A stretch of DNA of 64,000 nt from positions 7,438,001 to 7,502,000 of the forward strand of contig CP142451.1 of assembly GCA_038049695.1 (NCBI GenBank), written 5' to 3'. The notes under the pieces are model-generated. The model was not told the DNA's origin and did no database searches. It was given only the letters and a program-made list of their open reading frames with translations. The position numbers were made by a program, and so were the translations under genes. This DNA comes from Cinnamomum chago. Taxonomy: Eukaryota > Streptophyta > Magnoliopsida > Laurales > Lauraceae. This document shows positions 46,172 through 58,697 of the stretch, piece by piece. Numbering within the stretch: position 1 is the first letter of the stretch; each line of letters begins with the position of its first letter.

Positions 46172-49100
46172 TCAGGATTCAAGAAGCAGGGCCGATTGCG
46201 ATTGCGGGTTTTTCAAATCAGTTTTGAAGGTGCAGAGAAAGGCTTCTGCATTACGCCGCTCAAAGCCTTGTCTCTGTTTGTCCCATCCCCGTTCAGCTGC
46301 CAATATCTCTATGACCCGCGGGAGGGCGCCTAAAGCTGCATCAGCATCCAGAAAGGCAAGCCTAGTCCTCCTGGCAAGGAAATCAACAACAGTCTCACAA
46401 TACTCATTTCTAGCACAGTATGCTACCTCGGCTTCCATGTAAGGGTGGCCATGAACTAGCCTTTTCCCTAGTTTTTCATTCTGCAATTAGAAGGAAAATA
46501 ATCTTAATTATCAGATGAGGCAGGAACAGCAACAAATAGAAAATAAACTATAAGCTATTTTTTCACTCGAAATGAAAAAACAAAGCAGATGGCCTCCCTT
46601 CTCTAAGATCCTAGAGAAAATACGTGCATGCTTATACAATGAATTCAAGATCGTACACAACTATTTCACCATGCTTTAAAAAATGTTCAGCCCAAACACC
46701 ATCTCTCTGCTCCCTTCTATCACAGCAGGGAAGTATCTCACACCTGTGATGCTCACCCAGGTTGTCCATTCAGTCATGGGGTGGAGGGCCTGGAGGCCCA
46801 ATTTTCTAGAGTGACTGTTTCTCTATATCTTTATTTCATCATCTATTTTCAATACAGATGGTGTGGCACTCCTGAGTTAGACACAAAAGGCAGTGACAAT
46901 AAGTCTGGAACTTGGAGAAATGCTTTTAGGTCAGTTGGGTTGAAAATTCGCAAATCAAAGACAAATTATATGAAGTGCAAGCTTAGTGGATATATAAGAG
47001 TAGAGAAGATGAGTGGGTAGAAATTCGAGAGTTTGGATACTTAAGACCCATGCAAAGGTGGGCAAAGTGGAAACAACAAGAGGAGTGTAAAGTGATCATA
47101 GACTGTTACTTTAACCAGATGGGCATTTTAAGAAGGCAATGTTGCATGCTTTGTTTTAAGAGAGCACATGTTGCTAACATGCATATCCTAAGGTGTATGA
47201 GATAAGAAACAATTAAATTAGGATTTAGCAACATAAGAGAAAACTAGCCCAAAATAAAATCAACCTATGTTGTTTGAGAAGGCCTGGGCATGAAAGAAGA
47301 GCAAAAAACTTAGTAGTATGTATTAAAGGATTACATGCTTAAGGCAGTAGGACAGGAAGACAACGAATGAAATGGTGAGGAAAGATGTGATGGATTGTGG
47401 AGTAACCGGGAAGATGGCTTTAAATATGATCTAAGGGAGAAATAGAACTCCAAAAGCCAACCCTAAATAGATGGGATATGACTTTGTCGATGACAAATGA
47501 TATATCCATCTTCAAGGCAATTACCAAGCGGTCATAGGATTTTCCTTCCGTGGAGCTTCATACAACATTCCCACTAGTGGTAAACCTCATTTATGATCAG
47601 TCTGGATCATTACAAAATGGGTTTTGTCCCACCAAGATTTGATCCATAAGCCAAACAGACCATATGAATTATTTACTAATGAACTCGACTGAAGTCTAAT
47701 CTTTCAATTTTGTCATTACCCGCCATACTATATAAAAAAGGAAATGCAAAACAGTGTTATCGCAAGCAAAGCAACGCGTATGGGGTTAGCAACCATATAG
47801 GTGCCGCGCATTTGTGGTAATCTGAACTGCTCATTTGGTCACCTATAATACCCACTCAACCGTGTGCCCAAAATGTCAGCATTCCATATATGGATGGTTA
47901 CCCATTAAAAATGACCTTTTTCTACTGTGTGGGTGGTTGACCATCCTAAAAAAAATGTGAATGGTTGGCTTATCTTTTTGAACCATCCAACTCTAGGCCA
48001 AGTTTTTAATATTGTCAATATGTACCATAAAAATGAAATGTCAGATTATGAGTCAAGTCCAAGTTTTTGAATTCTAACCTGTGCTATAGCTGCTACATGC
48101 CCGGCCATGCTTCCATATGCATGTGAAAGGTGTTTGGCAATAGTAGTGTCCATTGTCTTGGGCACCACTGCACCATCACGAGATATTTTCATACAAAGAT
48201 ATGACTGAGCCAGCACTACAAAAAGTGATGGTTCCCATCCATAAGCACCAACAATCGGAAGATGTGCTGTTATGCAGCCACTTGAAGGATTCAGTTTCCC
48301 TTCCTTGATGGCAGCATCAACTGCATCTTCTCCCATGCTAAAAATCAATGGAAATAGATATTAGTTTATACATTCAATGTAAGGAGTTGCACACATGCAG
48401 ACACACTTCAAGACCATTTTCTGCAGCTGGACCATATAACTAAAATGTTTAGACCTCAAACCAGAGTCAAAGATCCCTTCCTGACTTGAGTTCCACTTAA
48501 CCCATTAATTTTGGATCATGTACCATCAATTTGGCTGTTTCTTTAGTTTAAAAGAAAATTTGAGCTTGGACTAACTTAAAGCCTTGCCAAACCAAGTCAC
48601 TTGCTCAGTCTGGATTCTTATCAATTGTTAAACACCAAGCTCAATTTTTAACCTGTAATGTAGTTGAGGGTTTTTTCACTTTTACTTAAGGAAACTTGAA
48701 ACTTGGAGCTGGGGTCATCCAGAACAGTCCAAAATCTTACATACATAGAAGTCAGTTCATAGACTCAAGAAAGTTGCACTCAGAGATCAAAATCCACTCC
48801 CAGTTTGATTCCAACTTTCTGGAAATGGTTTCTTTGGGTTATTTGACTGCAAAGGAAAGTACCTTCGATAAGTGGTCCATTTGCCACCAGTTACTGTGAC
48901 TAAGCCATGCCGATCGACATGTACAATGTGATCTCTGGAAATGCTTGCAGTGTCCTTTGCTGAAGGATCAGTAGCCAGTGGACGTATACCACTCCATGCC
49001 GAGAGAATGTCAGAATGCCGTACCTGAAATTCGAAAACATAAATGCAACTGGCATTTAGGCTGCATTATTTTCATTCTGTGTAACATGCATGAATAGGCA

Positions 49101-52100
49101 GACAACATATATATAGACAATAGACAGCTTAGAGAAAAATAAACTCATACCAATTTGCAAATGGAACCTAAATTAGTACGATCAAGAAAATCAACACTCC
49201 AAACTTTGTGCCTCATAATTTCCACAACTTACATTCCTTCTATCCATGGTGAACATTAGAAAGATACTAGGATAAGTTTTACTCCTGTGCCCGATTTGAC
49301 AAAGTATAGAAAATAAACACGTCTTCAATAGAACTCATATCTCAATAATCAGTAACAGAATTAGCAAGAAAGGTGAAACTAAAGAGAGAAACATTGCAAA
49401 TTTCATAATTAAAAGAGCAGCCCCTAAAAAGGCCCTTATATACGGTTCTTCCTCCTTAAATAATTTTCTAAAAACTTCAAAACAATGCAAAATTAGTTCT
49501 ACAGTACCTTCTTTCTAAATAAAATGTTTACGAATAAGATAGAAACAAGAGCAGAACATTGAAGATCTGAGAGTTCTTGAAAGGGTAGTTTCAGTTCAAG
49601 AAGAAATCCAACAGAAACTTGTAAATTCATAAATGTAAAAAGCCACCCCCAAAACTGCTCTCTAACAAAGAATCTTCATTCTGAAATAATTTTCCACCCA
49701 AACACACAGATGGCCTACTCAATCTCTTCGAAACATTGCAGATATATTCCTCAAACAATTTTTCTATGTAAATTATAAAAAATCTTTTTCAATATTGCCA
49801 ATGAATAGATGACTTGTGGATCTCATTGCTGATGTCAACATTTGACCTACTAGCAACATTGATACATCAAACTAGATGCCTGCCTCAATCACATTTATCT
49901 TTCCTCCCGAGGGTCCCTTCCCTTTCAAATAACCCGATCAATCAGTGAAAACCTTGTCATATCAGTTACAACTCAATTGAGTCCCATGCTACTCGACTGG
50001 TCTCCCCCCTATCCTCTGTATAAATATAGTGTAGCAGAACTGACATGCTAGGCTTTGAATCTAATACAACTTGGCCAAACTGACTTGGACTCGGCCGGTC
50101 TTGTGTTCCTTGACTAAAATGCTCCTAAAGCTTAGAAATACTGGCCAACACATATAGCAAGTATTCTGGTCCAAGCAGACCAAAAAAACTGAAACAGTTA
50201 GAAAAATGACAAATAGATAAAGAACACATAATGTCCCAGCTATTTCATCTGAAACGGAATGGATGACATTTATGAATAGGTTGTGGGCATGTTAGCAGAT
50301 GCTAGTCTCATATAACAAAATCCATTCAAATCACAGCAATTAATATTTAGAGCTTATCAAGGCAGATTGTTGCATACCTTAATATTAAGATAGTCACCGA
50401 TAGCATGCAGAATAAATTCTATCTCATCCTGACGGGGCTTTGGAAGGTTTGTCAGCTCAGTGATGGAATCTGTAGTTCCAGCCAATGTCTTACCATGCCA
50501 AGGTAAAATAAACACCACTCGCCCATCTTTGGTTTTAGGGACAATGAGGCCCATGCCTTCTGGACTGTAATAATCAGGCAGAACAACATGAGCACCACTG
50601 CTTGGGCAGATAATATTTGCTGCATCACTGCTGGCCATCTTCCTTAATGCATCACAAAAAGGCCCGGTAGCATTCACAACAACCTTTGCATATACATCAA
50701 ACTCAGTTTCTGTAGCAGAAGTCAAAAATCAAATTGGCCTAAACATCTGAGTGAGTAGTAAATAGGTAGCATTAAAATTGCTATACCTTCAAACAAAGGC
50801 ATCAGGATTATATGTTTTGATACCTATCAAGCATGCTACTTCACTAAGTTTCCGTGTCAGTTTGCACAACTAAAGGTTGGTTTATTCAGTCTGTTTCATA
50901 ACAAAGGGAGCATCCTATGTTCACTTCTGCTTTCAATTATGAAAAAATTGAATAAAAAATAAATGGACAAGCATTTTGATAACGATGATAAGAGCATCCA
51001 AGAGTGATCAACCATTAAATACGATGTCAATGCAGCATGTCACCCATTGGGATGTTCCTAGAAAAGATGTTTCACAGTCTTCACTGGGGAGTGTAGACAG
51101 TTGCCTGAATTTTTGTCTACACTTTATATGGTCAAGGATTAGTTGGTTCCAAAGTTATTTTCCACCAGAACCCTTGCTCTTTAATTCCAAGGTTGTGTTG
51201 TGTACATTGCTCTATGGAAAGACAATTTGTTAACAATAAAAAGGGTGCTTGAAAACTTTTAACATCTGAAAAACCCATTACAACCCCACAGAATCTTCCA
51301 AACCTCAATCTCATATATAAGAGCCTCCGTTTCAACATAAAGGTTACAACTACATCTCTGCAAATTTACAGAATTTCTATATTTTCCCAATGCAAACAAA
51401 CAACTATGAGCACTAATAAAAAAATTCCATCAAGTCATGCTTAATGATGCAGCGCAAAGGAGTATGCAATGAAGGCGACGATGCAATTAAGCTGGTGATC
51501 ACTGGATAGTCCCGGATATTCAAACCATGGATCAGTCTTTTACCTTTCTCAGATTTTTCACACAGTCTGCCATAGACGGAAGAGCCACTTTTTGTAGTTC
51601 GTGTTTCCAACAGGTGGGTGAGAGGTATCCAGGGAAGTGTTGCCTTCATTGCAACATCCTTGTGAGACTAGGTTCTGGCAAAGGAAGGAATTGGGAAGCC
51701 AGACTTGATCCTTTCTTCTACTTCTGCCACGTCTTCTTGATTTTTGGTTTTCTTTCAGTCCTGTATAGGTGCTGTTTTTGCATGACCCAGCTTGTATTTG
51801 TTGCTGAGTAATTTTTTGGTTCTGTATAGTGCTCTTATACTGTACAGAGTCTGTGACTCCTCTGTTTTTTTTTAATGGATTTCAGTCAATCTTTCAAAAA
51901 AAAAAACAAGACGAGTATTCTCAGGATATGGTCACCATGGAAGGGCCCACAGGGACACACAATAACACTTGAGGGTTAGCAACTTGGCATACCATCCTAA
52001 GTACTATAGTAAAGAAAGTTATCGTTACAATATAAGGAAGTAGATTAGGAAAGAAAAAATGCAACATAGAGAAGAGATAGAGTCAGAGATAAGGGTGCGC

Positions 52101-54671
52101 ATGTGTGCGCGCGCGCACACAGAGAGAGAGAGGGCTATACCAGTCAAATTGTCACGTACACGGGCACCAACTATGCAACCAGAATTTTCATCTTTATGGA
52201 GAGAGATAACTTCTGCATGGTTAAGCACTGCTGCACCAGCCAAAGCAGCTGTGCAAGCTAATCCAATATTAAGACGTGAATCATCCATCTGCCCATCATA
52301 ATAAACAATTGCACCTTTCAAGTTCCGCCCATGACATTCTTTTGAAAGAGTTGGAAAAACATCAACAGCATCCTGTGCAGAGTAATATTGTGATAATCGC
52401 AGGATCTGTGGCCCAGCAACTAAATCATAGGCTTTTAACCCCATCCAATAGTAGACTACTTCAAACCAACTAAAACATGGAGTCATGGTTGGCAAAGCAC
52501 GGCACATGTGTGGAGCATTCCGGATAACACGATTACGCTCTTCAAGCGCATGGAAAACCAACTTCAGCTGATTGTAGTCAAGATTGAAAACAGCTTTTTC
52601 CAAATAACGTACACCTTTATAAACAAAAAATGAAACTTAATATCAGAACAATTTCCATTCCTAGAAAGGAAAGTGTATAACATTTGTGAGGAAACACCAA
52701 CAATTACAGAATATGACTTTTAGTGGAAAAAAAGGGTTAGAATATGACAATAAGATGATTGCACACAATCACTAATCATATATATATATATATATATCCA
52801 TGCATAGCATGCCAAATATTGACAGTTCAAACTCCATGCCTTTAGATTTTGAACTTCTAACTGAAGGTGGCTGCGGGGCGGGTGAGAGAGTGGCCATCAG
52901 AGATGGGAATTTTTTTTCATCTACTACAGATTTGGGACATCTTATGGAGACATTATATGGTATTCATGTTTTTTTTATTATTTGAACTTATCAAGTACCA
53001 GGAATCTTTTTTCTATTTCCGAGTGAATTGTTTGGGCAAGCGGTTGAATGGGTGTGGAAGGTGTTCTTTTTTTTTTTTTTTCCTTTTGTGTGTGTGTGTT
53101 TTTGTTTTGTGGTGGGGGAACTCTTGGCCTCAATCTAATGGGTAATAGAATTTCTATCTAAGATATAGGTACTATATAAGTTTATATTAGCATACGAGAA
53201 CCAACCGTTGAGATTGAGAATATGCACAAAAGTTCCATCCTCCCAAAAAAGACAAGAAATCAATTTATGTTATGAGGATATCTAGATTGGAGAAAATATA
53301 CTACAACTGGCTTTTAAATAATTGGATGAAATGGCTTTTAGATAATTGGATGAAAATGCAGCACAACTGACTAATGCAAGGCTTTATCCACTCTAATATA
53401 AAAAACACTCACCAAATCACGTGCATAAAATGTGGGAGGGAAGTGTGACTGGGCTCTAACTTGACAACCTCATGGGTTATAAAATCATACAATTAGAGAT
53501 ACTCCTAAAACTGATACAGGATGAGGTATCACCACTAGAGAGGAGGGAGAGAGAGTGAAGAAATTGGAAGAAGGATGTAACTGGTATCATCTCATGCAAA
53601 AAAAATTCTTAAGTTATCCATCCTAAATCCTCTGCTTGTTACAACATGAACCATATAGGAATCCCCCTGCCTCTAAAGGCAAAGGCATTTTGTTACTTAC
53701 AAAATTTCAACAATCAATATATCTTCCAAGCTTCTAGTTATGCATTGTTCCTCTGTTAAGTTGATACTGTTCCTAGGGGGTCTTTTTGAACCTGTTTCAG
53801 TCCCTCATGGATTTGTATAGCTTGCACCCTATTTAAAGAGGGGCAATTTTTATGCAAAATTCAACATCTTTCTATCTCATGGAGCATGAAAGAAAGAAAA
53901 GTAAAATCTTGGGCTTCTTTAATCCTTATTCAGGGTACAAAGTTAACTTTCACTGATTGTCAAGGGTCCCCAAGCGAAGCAATAGCCGCATCCAACGTAC
54001 ATAGCAATTGGAGTATCTAAATCTAATGGGCCGCGAAAGGTCTGATTGGGTTCTCAAAAACAACAAGAAGTTTCTCCAACAACAACAACAACAATTAAGT
54101 TTTCTCCATGTCTGCAGATAAGAGATTCAGTACAGCAAACAGGGTCATGTAAAATGGAGAAAGATAAGTAAAGCATCAATCCTAGAAATGGATTCTACAT
54201 TCAATCAAGGCCTAAATGACTTTAAATCACAATGAAAACTATCATATGCCTATAAGAAGCAAAGAATTTGAAAGAACAAAAAAAACAGAGAAAGTGCAAA
54301 TAAAAGCAGATACCTCCATGAAGAAGCTTTGTAGATCTAGAGGATGTCCCAGATGAAAAATCATCTCTTTCCAAGAGTCCCACACTTAGTCCACGAGTCG
54401 CGGCATCGAGCACCACCCCAGAACCAGTGGCGCCACCCCCAACCACAAGCAGGTCGAGTGGGTGCTCCAAACTGCTACCCAACAACGCAGATTTCTGTTC
54501 TTCTCTTCCTGGAACAATCCCATTCCTTGACAAAATCCTCCTCTTCACCAATCCCAATTCTTCACATTCTCCACCAGATGCACCATCAAAATCATAAAAT
54601 CTCAATCTTGCAGCCAATATTGCCGCTGCTGCTCCACCAAGTCCAAATCCAATCACAACAGGACGGCGCAT
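46172..54671 (-). CDS. SDP6: Mitochondrial FAD-dependent glycerol-3-phosphate dehydrogenase
   Basis: Oxidises glycerol-3-phosphate to dihydroxyacetone phosphate and passes electrons to ubiquinone at the inner mitochondrial membrane; in plants SDP6 is needed for using oil-derived glycerol and for the G3P shuttle. Six exons on the minus strand: 54671-54314, 52614-52141, 50709-50378, 49023-48863, 48337-48079 and 46480-46172. All are GT-AG and sum to 1893 nt, 630 aa, the usual plant length. The FAD-binding GGGATGSG lies at 78-85, after a probable targeting region. [20 protein letters not shown] follows, then [52 protein letters not shown] and GGKWTTYRS. An in-frame ATG ten codons upstream (54701) is possible; the chosen start fits the family length. 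It is the only complete SDP6 copy; its 3' half is duplicated to the left. Intron 5 holds a LINE remnant. Confidence 0.96.
46860..47560 (+). pseudogene. LINE reverse-transcriptase C-terminal remnant (unit 2)
   Basis: Counterpart of 22770-23450, in SDP6 intron 5 on the opposite strand to the gene. Readable pieces include [19 protein letters not shown] and the CFKRAHVA block. Stops and frame breaks are mostly shared with unit 1. Confidence 0.7.
51500..51909 (+). mobile_element. Possible 5'-truncated LINE 3' end in SDP6 intron 2
   Basis: A short open frame (51527-51811) is followed by a T-rich 3' UTR-like stretch with TTTTTTTTTAATGGATTTCA and then (A)11 at 51896-51908, a tail typical of plant L1-type LINEs. 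No reverse transcriptase motif or target duplication was found, so the left edge is a guess. Confidence 0.35.
52779..52797. repeat. (TA)n microsatellite in SDP6 intron 1
   Basis: A run of TA dinucleotides. A mixed GC/GA tract lies just past the exon 2 donor at about 52098-52133. Confidence 0.9.
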
Positions 54672-56557
54672 CGCACTCCACTCCACCAAAATAAAAACCA
54701 ACTGATTTTAACCTCAAGATAGAAGCTTCAAGTGTCACAAAAAACAATACACGATAACAACAAACCTTGTATAAAGGGGAAAAAAAAACAGAGAATCTGA
54801 CAATGTTTCAGATATGTAAAGAAATCATCCTAGCAGATTAATTAGTGAGAGAGAGAGAGAGAGAGAGTAGTTTCATCGAGATAACTGTTGGTTGCATGCC
54901 AACCTTCTTTATTTAGTAACAGGAGCCTTCTTTATTTAGGAATCTAATCAACTGACAAATCAATGAAAGATGACTTTGAAGTAAATAATGACCAGACCAA
55001 AACTAGTAACAAATCCAATCCAAGGGTGTTTATTAAGATCTAATCATTGTGATAATGAAGAGGCATGGGCCCAAACGTGTAAGAAGAAGATGATGATGAT
55101 GAGATGAGCTGACAAGATGAGGAGAATAAATGCATGGCACGGGTGCTCCGTTTGTTTTCTCTGTTGCCTTTTCCCATGCATGCACAGGAGTAGAGAAGAG
55201 AGAAGAGAGAGCAAGAGAGATGATGAGCTTTCTCATCCTCTGCCATGTTTCTATCTTTTCTGGAGCATTCTTTTCAAAAGAGAGCGGCCGCATGTTGTCA
55301 TATTCCTCTCTCGGCCATCGTGATGTGGTCTCTATCTGGCCTTCACAGGAAAAGGAAAACGATCGAGAGAGAATCGTCGCAGTTGGCGGGATGTTACGAG
55401 TGATGGGGGATCGGATAGGCCCACTCAGGCCCCACTCGATCCTAGCCTACCTCTACACATTGTTCCCTTCCCTTACCAGTAGACCCAATTTAATAATTCC
55501 TTCAGGGCATCCCCCACCCACAACGGCGCACCCATGGTTTTCATTTGAATTTTACGGACAATGGTCAAATTGAAAAATAAAATAATGAAATAAAATTTTT
55601 AGGTATTACTTAAGGACTTTCTGAAATTCACGGATGCTGTCACACCAACGTGGTTACACTTTGGTCCGCCACTGCCCACGCACCAAAACCCAAAATGCCA
55701 AGAATTTCAAAGGTTGATCTATTGGATCTAGGGTAAAGCGAGCTATGGATTAAGGAGAAATTCAACCTTACATGCAGTCCAGGCCTTGTGGGGTTCACTT
55801 GCGTAGTGGAGGCCCTTTCATGCTCATCCACTCGTGATCTAGCATAAGTGCAAATTTCACTCTCATCAAACCTTATCCAACGTTAAAAATGGAAAAATTA
55901 TTTTTTATGTATTCGGTGAAGTAAACAACGAAAATGCTTTTCAGCCATAACATTTTTCTTGAGAAGTCTGAAAATGGAGTTCTTGTGGGGTTATCAAACT
56001 TCCATTTTCATAGAAAACTTGCCCCCCTCTCTCTATTATCTCTTTTTCTCTTCTATTTCCGTCATTGGATTCCCTAGACAACGAGTTTCTGCAAGGTACT
56101 AGTCTCTCTTCCTCTTACCAGGATTTTGATGTAGCTTTTCTTTTCTTTTTTACTCGTTCAGGAGACCTTTCCATGTACTCCACCACCATTAGTTACGTAT
56201 GCATCTTAATGGGCCCTGCAAATATGAGAAGTATGAAGTCCCCTGGTAGAAGAACATCACCCTAGCTTAAGGGGTTCATTAAGATCATAGAATTGACTGT
56301 TCAATTCTTACTTATCTCCACCTCACTTATGATTTGTGAGGCCCGAGGTGGGCTCCGAGCCTCCATCAGTTGCCTCAGACAGGAGTGCCTCGCATTGGAA
56401 CTCTCCCTTTCATTCAAAATCAGACCCAATCCATTGATTTTGGATAATTTACTACATCCAATGTGATACCAGTATTCATTGGGCGGCTGTACATTAATTC
56501 CATCACATGTCCATGTTCCATGCCCGAGGACGTAGAGCCCAAATCTATTTTGCCTTA
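54672..56557. other. SDP6 5' flank and intergenic DNA
   Basis: 54672-54900 should hold the SDP6 5' UTR and core promoter; a (GA)n run lies at 54848-54868 (CT-rich on the gene strand). 55080-55110 is a GAT/GATGAT repeat and 55190-55230 is GA-rich. No coding region is supported. Confidence 0.5.
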
Positions 56558-56899
56558 TCAGGTATTGACTAGACAAGTCACAATGCCCTGTACCACTGAA
56601 GCTATCAAGATGATGGGATTATTTTTCATTGCTTCTTTTGCTCCTTCTGCTGCCAGCACAAGGGAAAGTCGGATTTGGCTTCTTTTCAACAGCACAACTA
56701 AAACGCCGCATAACAAAAAAAGTGAACAAAAAGCTGCAACTATCCACGTGAAATATAACATTGGGTTTGCCATTTGTTTGGATGAAATTAAATTTCCAAA
56801 AAAACTCAAAAAATGCTGTGTCAAATTGGCAAAGATTGAAGAAATAAAAGTGAAGATATAACGATGGTTATCAAATAATTTTTCTTTTGAAGCCATCAC
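56558..56899 (-). pseudogene. Possible membrane-protein exon, perhaps choline-transporter-like
   Basis: A 113-codon minus-strand frame has a hydrophobic helix (FTWIVAAFCSLFLLCGVLVVLL), then KRSQIRLSLVLAAEGAKEAM and a second hydrophobic stretch. The order helix, basic IRL motif, AxxAxKA, helix loosely recalls the start of the CTL/PNS1 choline-transporter-like domain. No neighbouring exons were found, so this would be a stray exon or a chance frame. Confidence 0.2.
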
Positions 56900-57046
56900 A
56901 CTAGTAAATTAAATCCCAGCAAAGTAACAATCCTATCAACATCTGCTCATATCTTTTTTCACCCTCCCCTTTATAATATTCCTTAATTGGAACCCCCTTT
57001 ATTCTGATTACCTGGGAGTTCAATTTCCTGAAAACAAAGAGCCTCT

Positions 57047-57358
57047 TAGGGCATGTTTGTTTGCACTATAATACATAAGTGGTTAAAAATGAATATCAAA
57101 TGTGATATTTTTAAAATAAGCATCGAATAACCTTTTCTATTAGAAAAATAGAATCAAAAGAAAATGCAAAATAAATAAACCAGCCATTGCCCTAGTAGTT
57201 CATTTCCTATATTCTTTTGATTGTATTTACCTAAAAGGAAAAATTATTTGATGCTTATTTTCTAAAATTCATCTTTGATCTTCATTTTTAACAACTAATA
57301 ATATTAATCATATATGTATTTCATTCCTATGAATTTTAATGCAAACAAACAGGCCCTA
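57047..57358. mobile_element. Foldback MITE (~312 bp)
   Basis: Ends TAGGGCATGTTTGTTTGCA on the left and, as complement, TAGGGCCTGTTTGTTTGCA on the right. The inverted homology continues inward through TAAGCATC.AATA and AGAATCAAAAGAA, so the element folds on itself. No clean target duplication was found. A hAT-like TIR start is likely. Confidence 0.8.
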
Positions 57359-57630
57359 AAAGTTCCTCATTTTGGCATCAAAATCTGGACTACAATACCT
57401 TTTCAGCATCTATATTGAACACTAAAAAGACCTTTGTGCTGAGCCACTCTATGATATTGATACAATATGGTTTATTGGTTATTCACCCACTCAAAATCAA
57501 TATGTGCCAATAATCCTTTGCTATAGAATGGTAAGTAGTTAAAAACCCAAACAAAGGAAAAAATAATGAAACCAAAATGTCCAACCGCTTGGGGACCCAG
57601 ACCAATCATCTGAAGTTCTTAAACACAAAA

Positions 57631-58119
57631 GGGAAAACTTCAAATAAGTGTTTTAGTTTTTGCCTTATTTCAAAACATAACACAAGTTTTTAAACTTTTC
57701 AAATTAGTCCCTAAGTTTTTCATAAAGTTTTCAATTAAGGACATTCATCCATTTAAAGTTATTTTCCGGCAACTTTTTTCTTCAATATTTTTAAACTACC
57801 CAAATTATCTTCCAATGAAATAAAGCCCCCATTCACTTCCTCTATAATTTTTTCATTTTTTTCACTGACAGGCTTATAGTAATCGAGAAAATCTAGCATT
57901 TCCATAATGACTGTCAAAACCATGTCATGGCTTTAAATGAAAGTTCTTCAGGTATTTTTAAAAAATTGAGAGAAAATGCCATAAAAAATACCTTTAAATG
58001 ACCAAATGGCCTTAATTGAAGTTTTATTGAAAAACTTAGGAACTAATTTGAAAAGTTTTGAAACTTATGTCCTTTTTTGAAATAAGGCAAAAACCCAATG
58101 CCTTATTTGAAAATTTTCC
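57631..58119. mobile_element. Mutator-type foldback MITE (489 bp)
   Basis: Inverted repeats of more than 100 bp run in from each end (CAAATAAG, TTTTTGCCTTATTTCAAAA, AACTTTTCAAATTAGT, CCTAAGTTTTTCA). The flanks are AACACAAAA (57622-57630) and AACATAAAA (58120-58128), a 9-bp target duplication with one mismatch, as for Mutator-like elements. No transposase. Confidence 0.85.
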
Positions 58120-58697
58120 AACATAAAATGATCAAGCCCTAGAAATATCCCCATCAGGTAATGCAGCCATATGAATTTTGAATTCATTACTTGAGGGTTT
58201 TTTTTTTTTTTTGAAGGTTGAGTGGGGCTGGCAGCCAAGGGGGACTATCTAAACCTACATACCAAAGGGATCGATCCTTACACGTTGAGGTGAGACTTAA
58301 GAGCAGGAGTCCTATCCACAGATACACCCTATATCTCCACTACTCATGACTCATGAGTTTAGACTGTTGTCCAGACTGTCCATTATTAGAAACAGATCAG
58401 CCAGTCTACATGATGAAAAAAAAGAAAAAAAAAGAAACATAGATGATCACTCAATAACGGTATCAGCCTGATGAACCACTTTAAAGCCCTCCAGCAGCAC
58501 CTGCAAGTTGCTGGGTCGTGACAGGACATACCAATTTCTCAATCAAGTATATGATATATGATTTAGTACCTCAACTTACAAACAGCATTTTACCAAAAAA
58601 AAAAAAAAAATTACAAACAGTAAAACTGGGCAAGTAGCATAAGAGTTAGTACAAAAATTTTAGTTGTGGAAAAGTGAATCAAGCACGCACAACATCA
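58120..58697. other. Intergenic and cyclo-ligase 3' flank
   Basis: A/T tracts (58198-58212, 58595-58610) and no coding signal. The right ~100 bp are probably the 3' UTR of the cyclo-ligase gene. Confidence 0.5.

Noticed and set aside
46224-46442. Plus-strand frame of 72 codons over SDP6 exon 6.
   Set aside because: Antisense shadow of the C-terminal SDP6 exon.
54344-54694. Plus-strand frame antisense to SDP6 exon 1.
   Set aside because: Shadow of the FAD-binding exon; it is His/Gln/Pro-rich with no domain.
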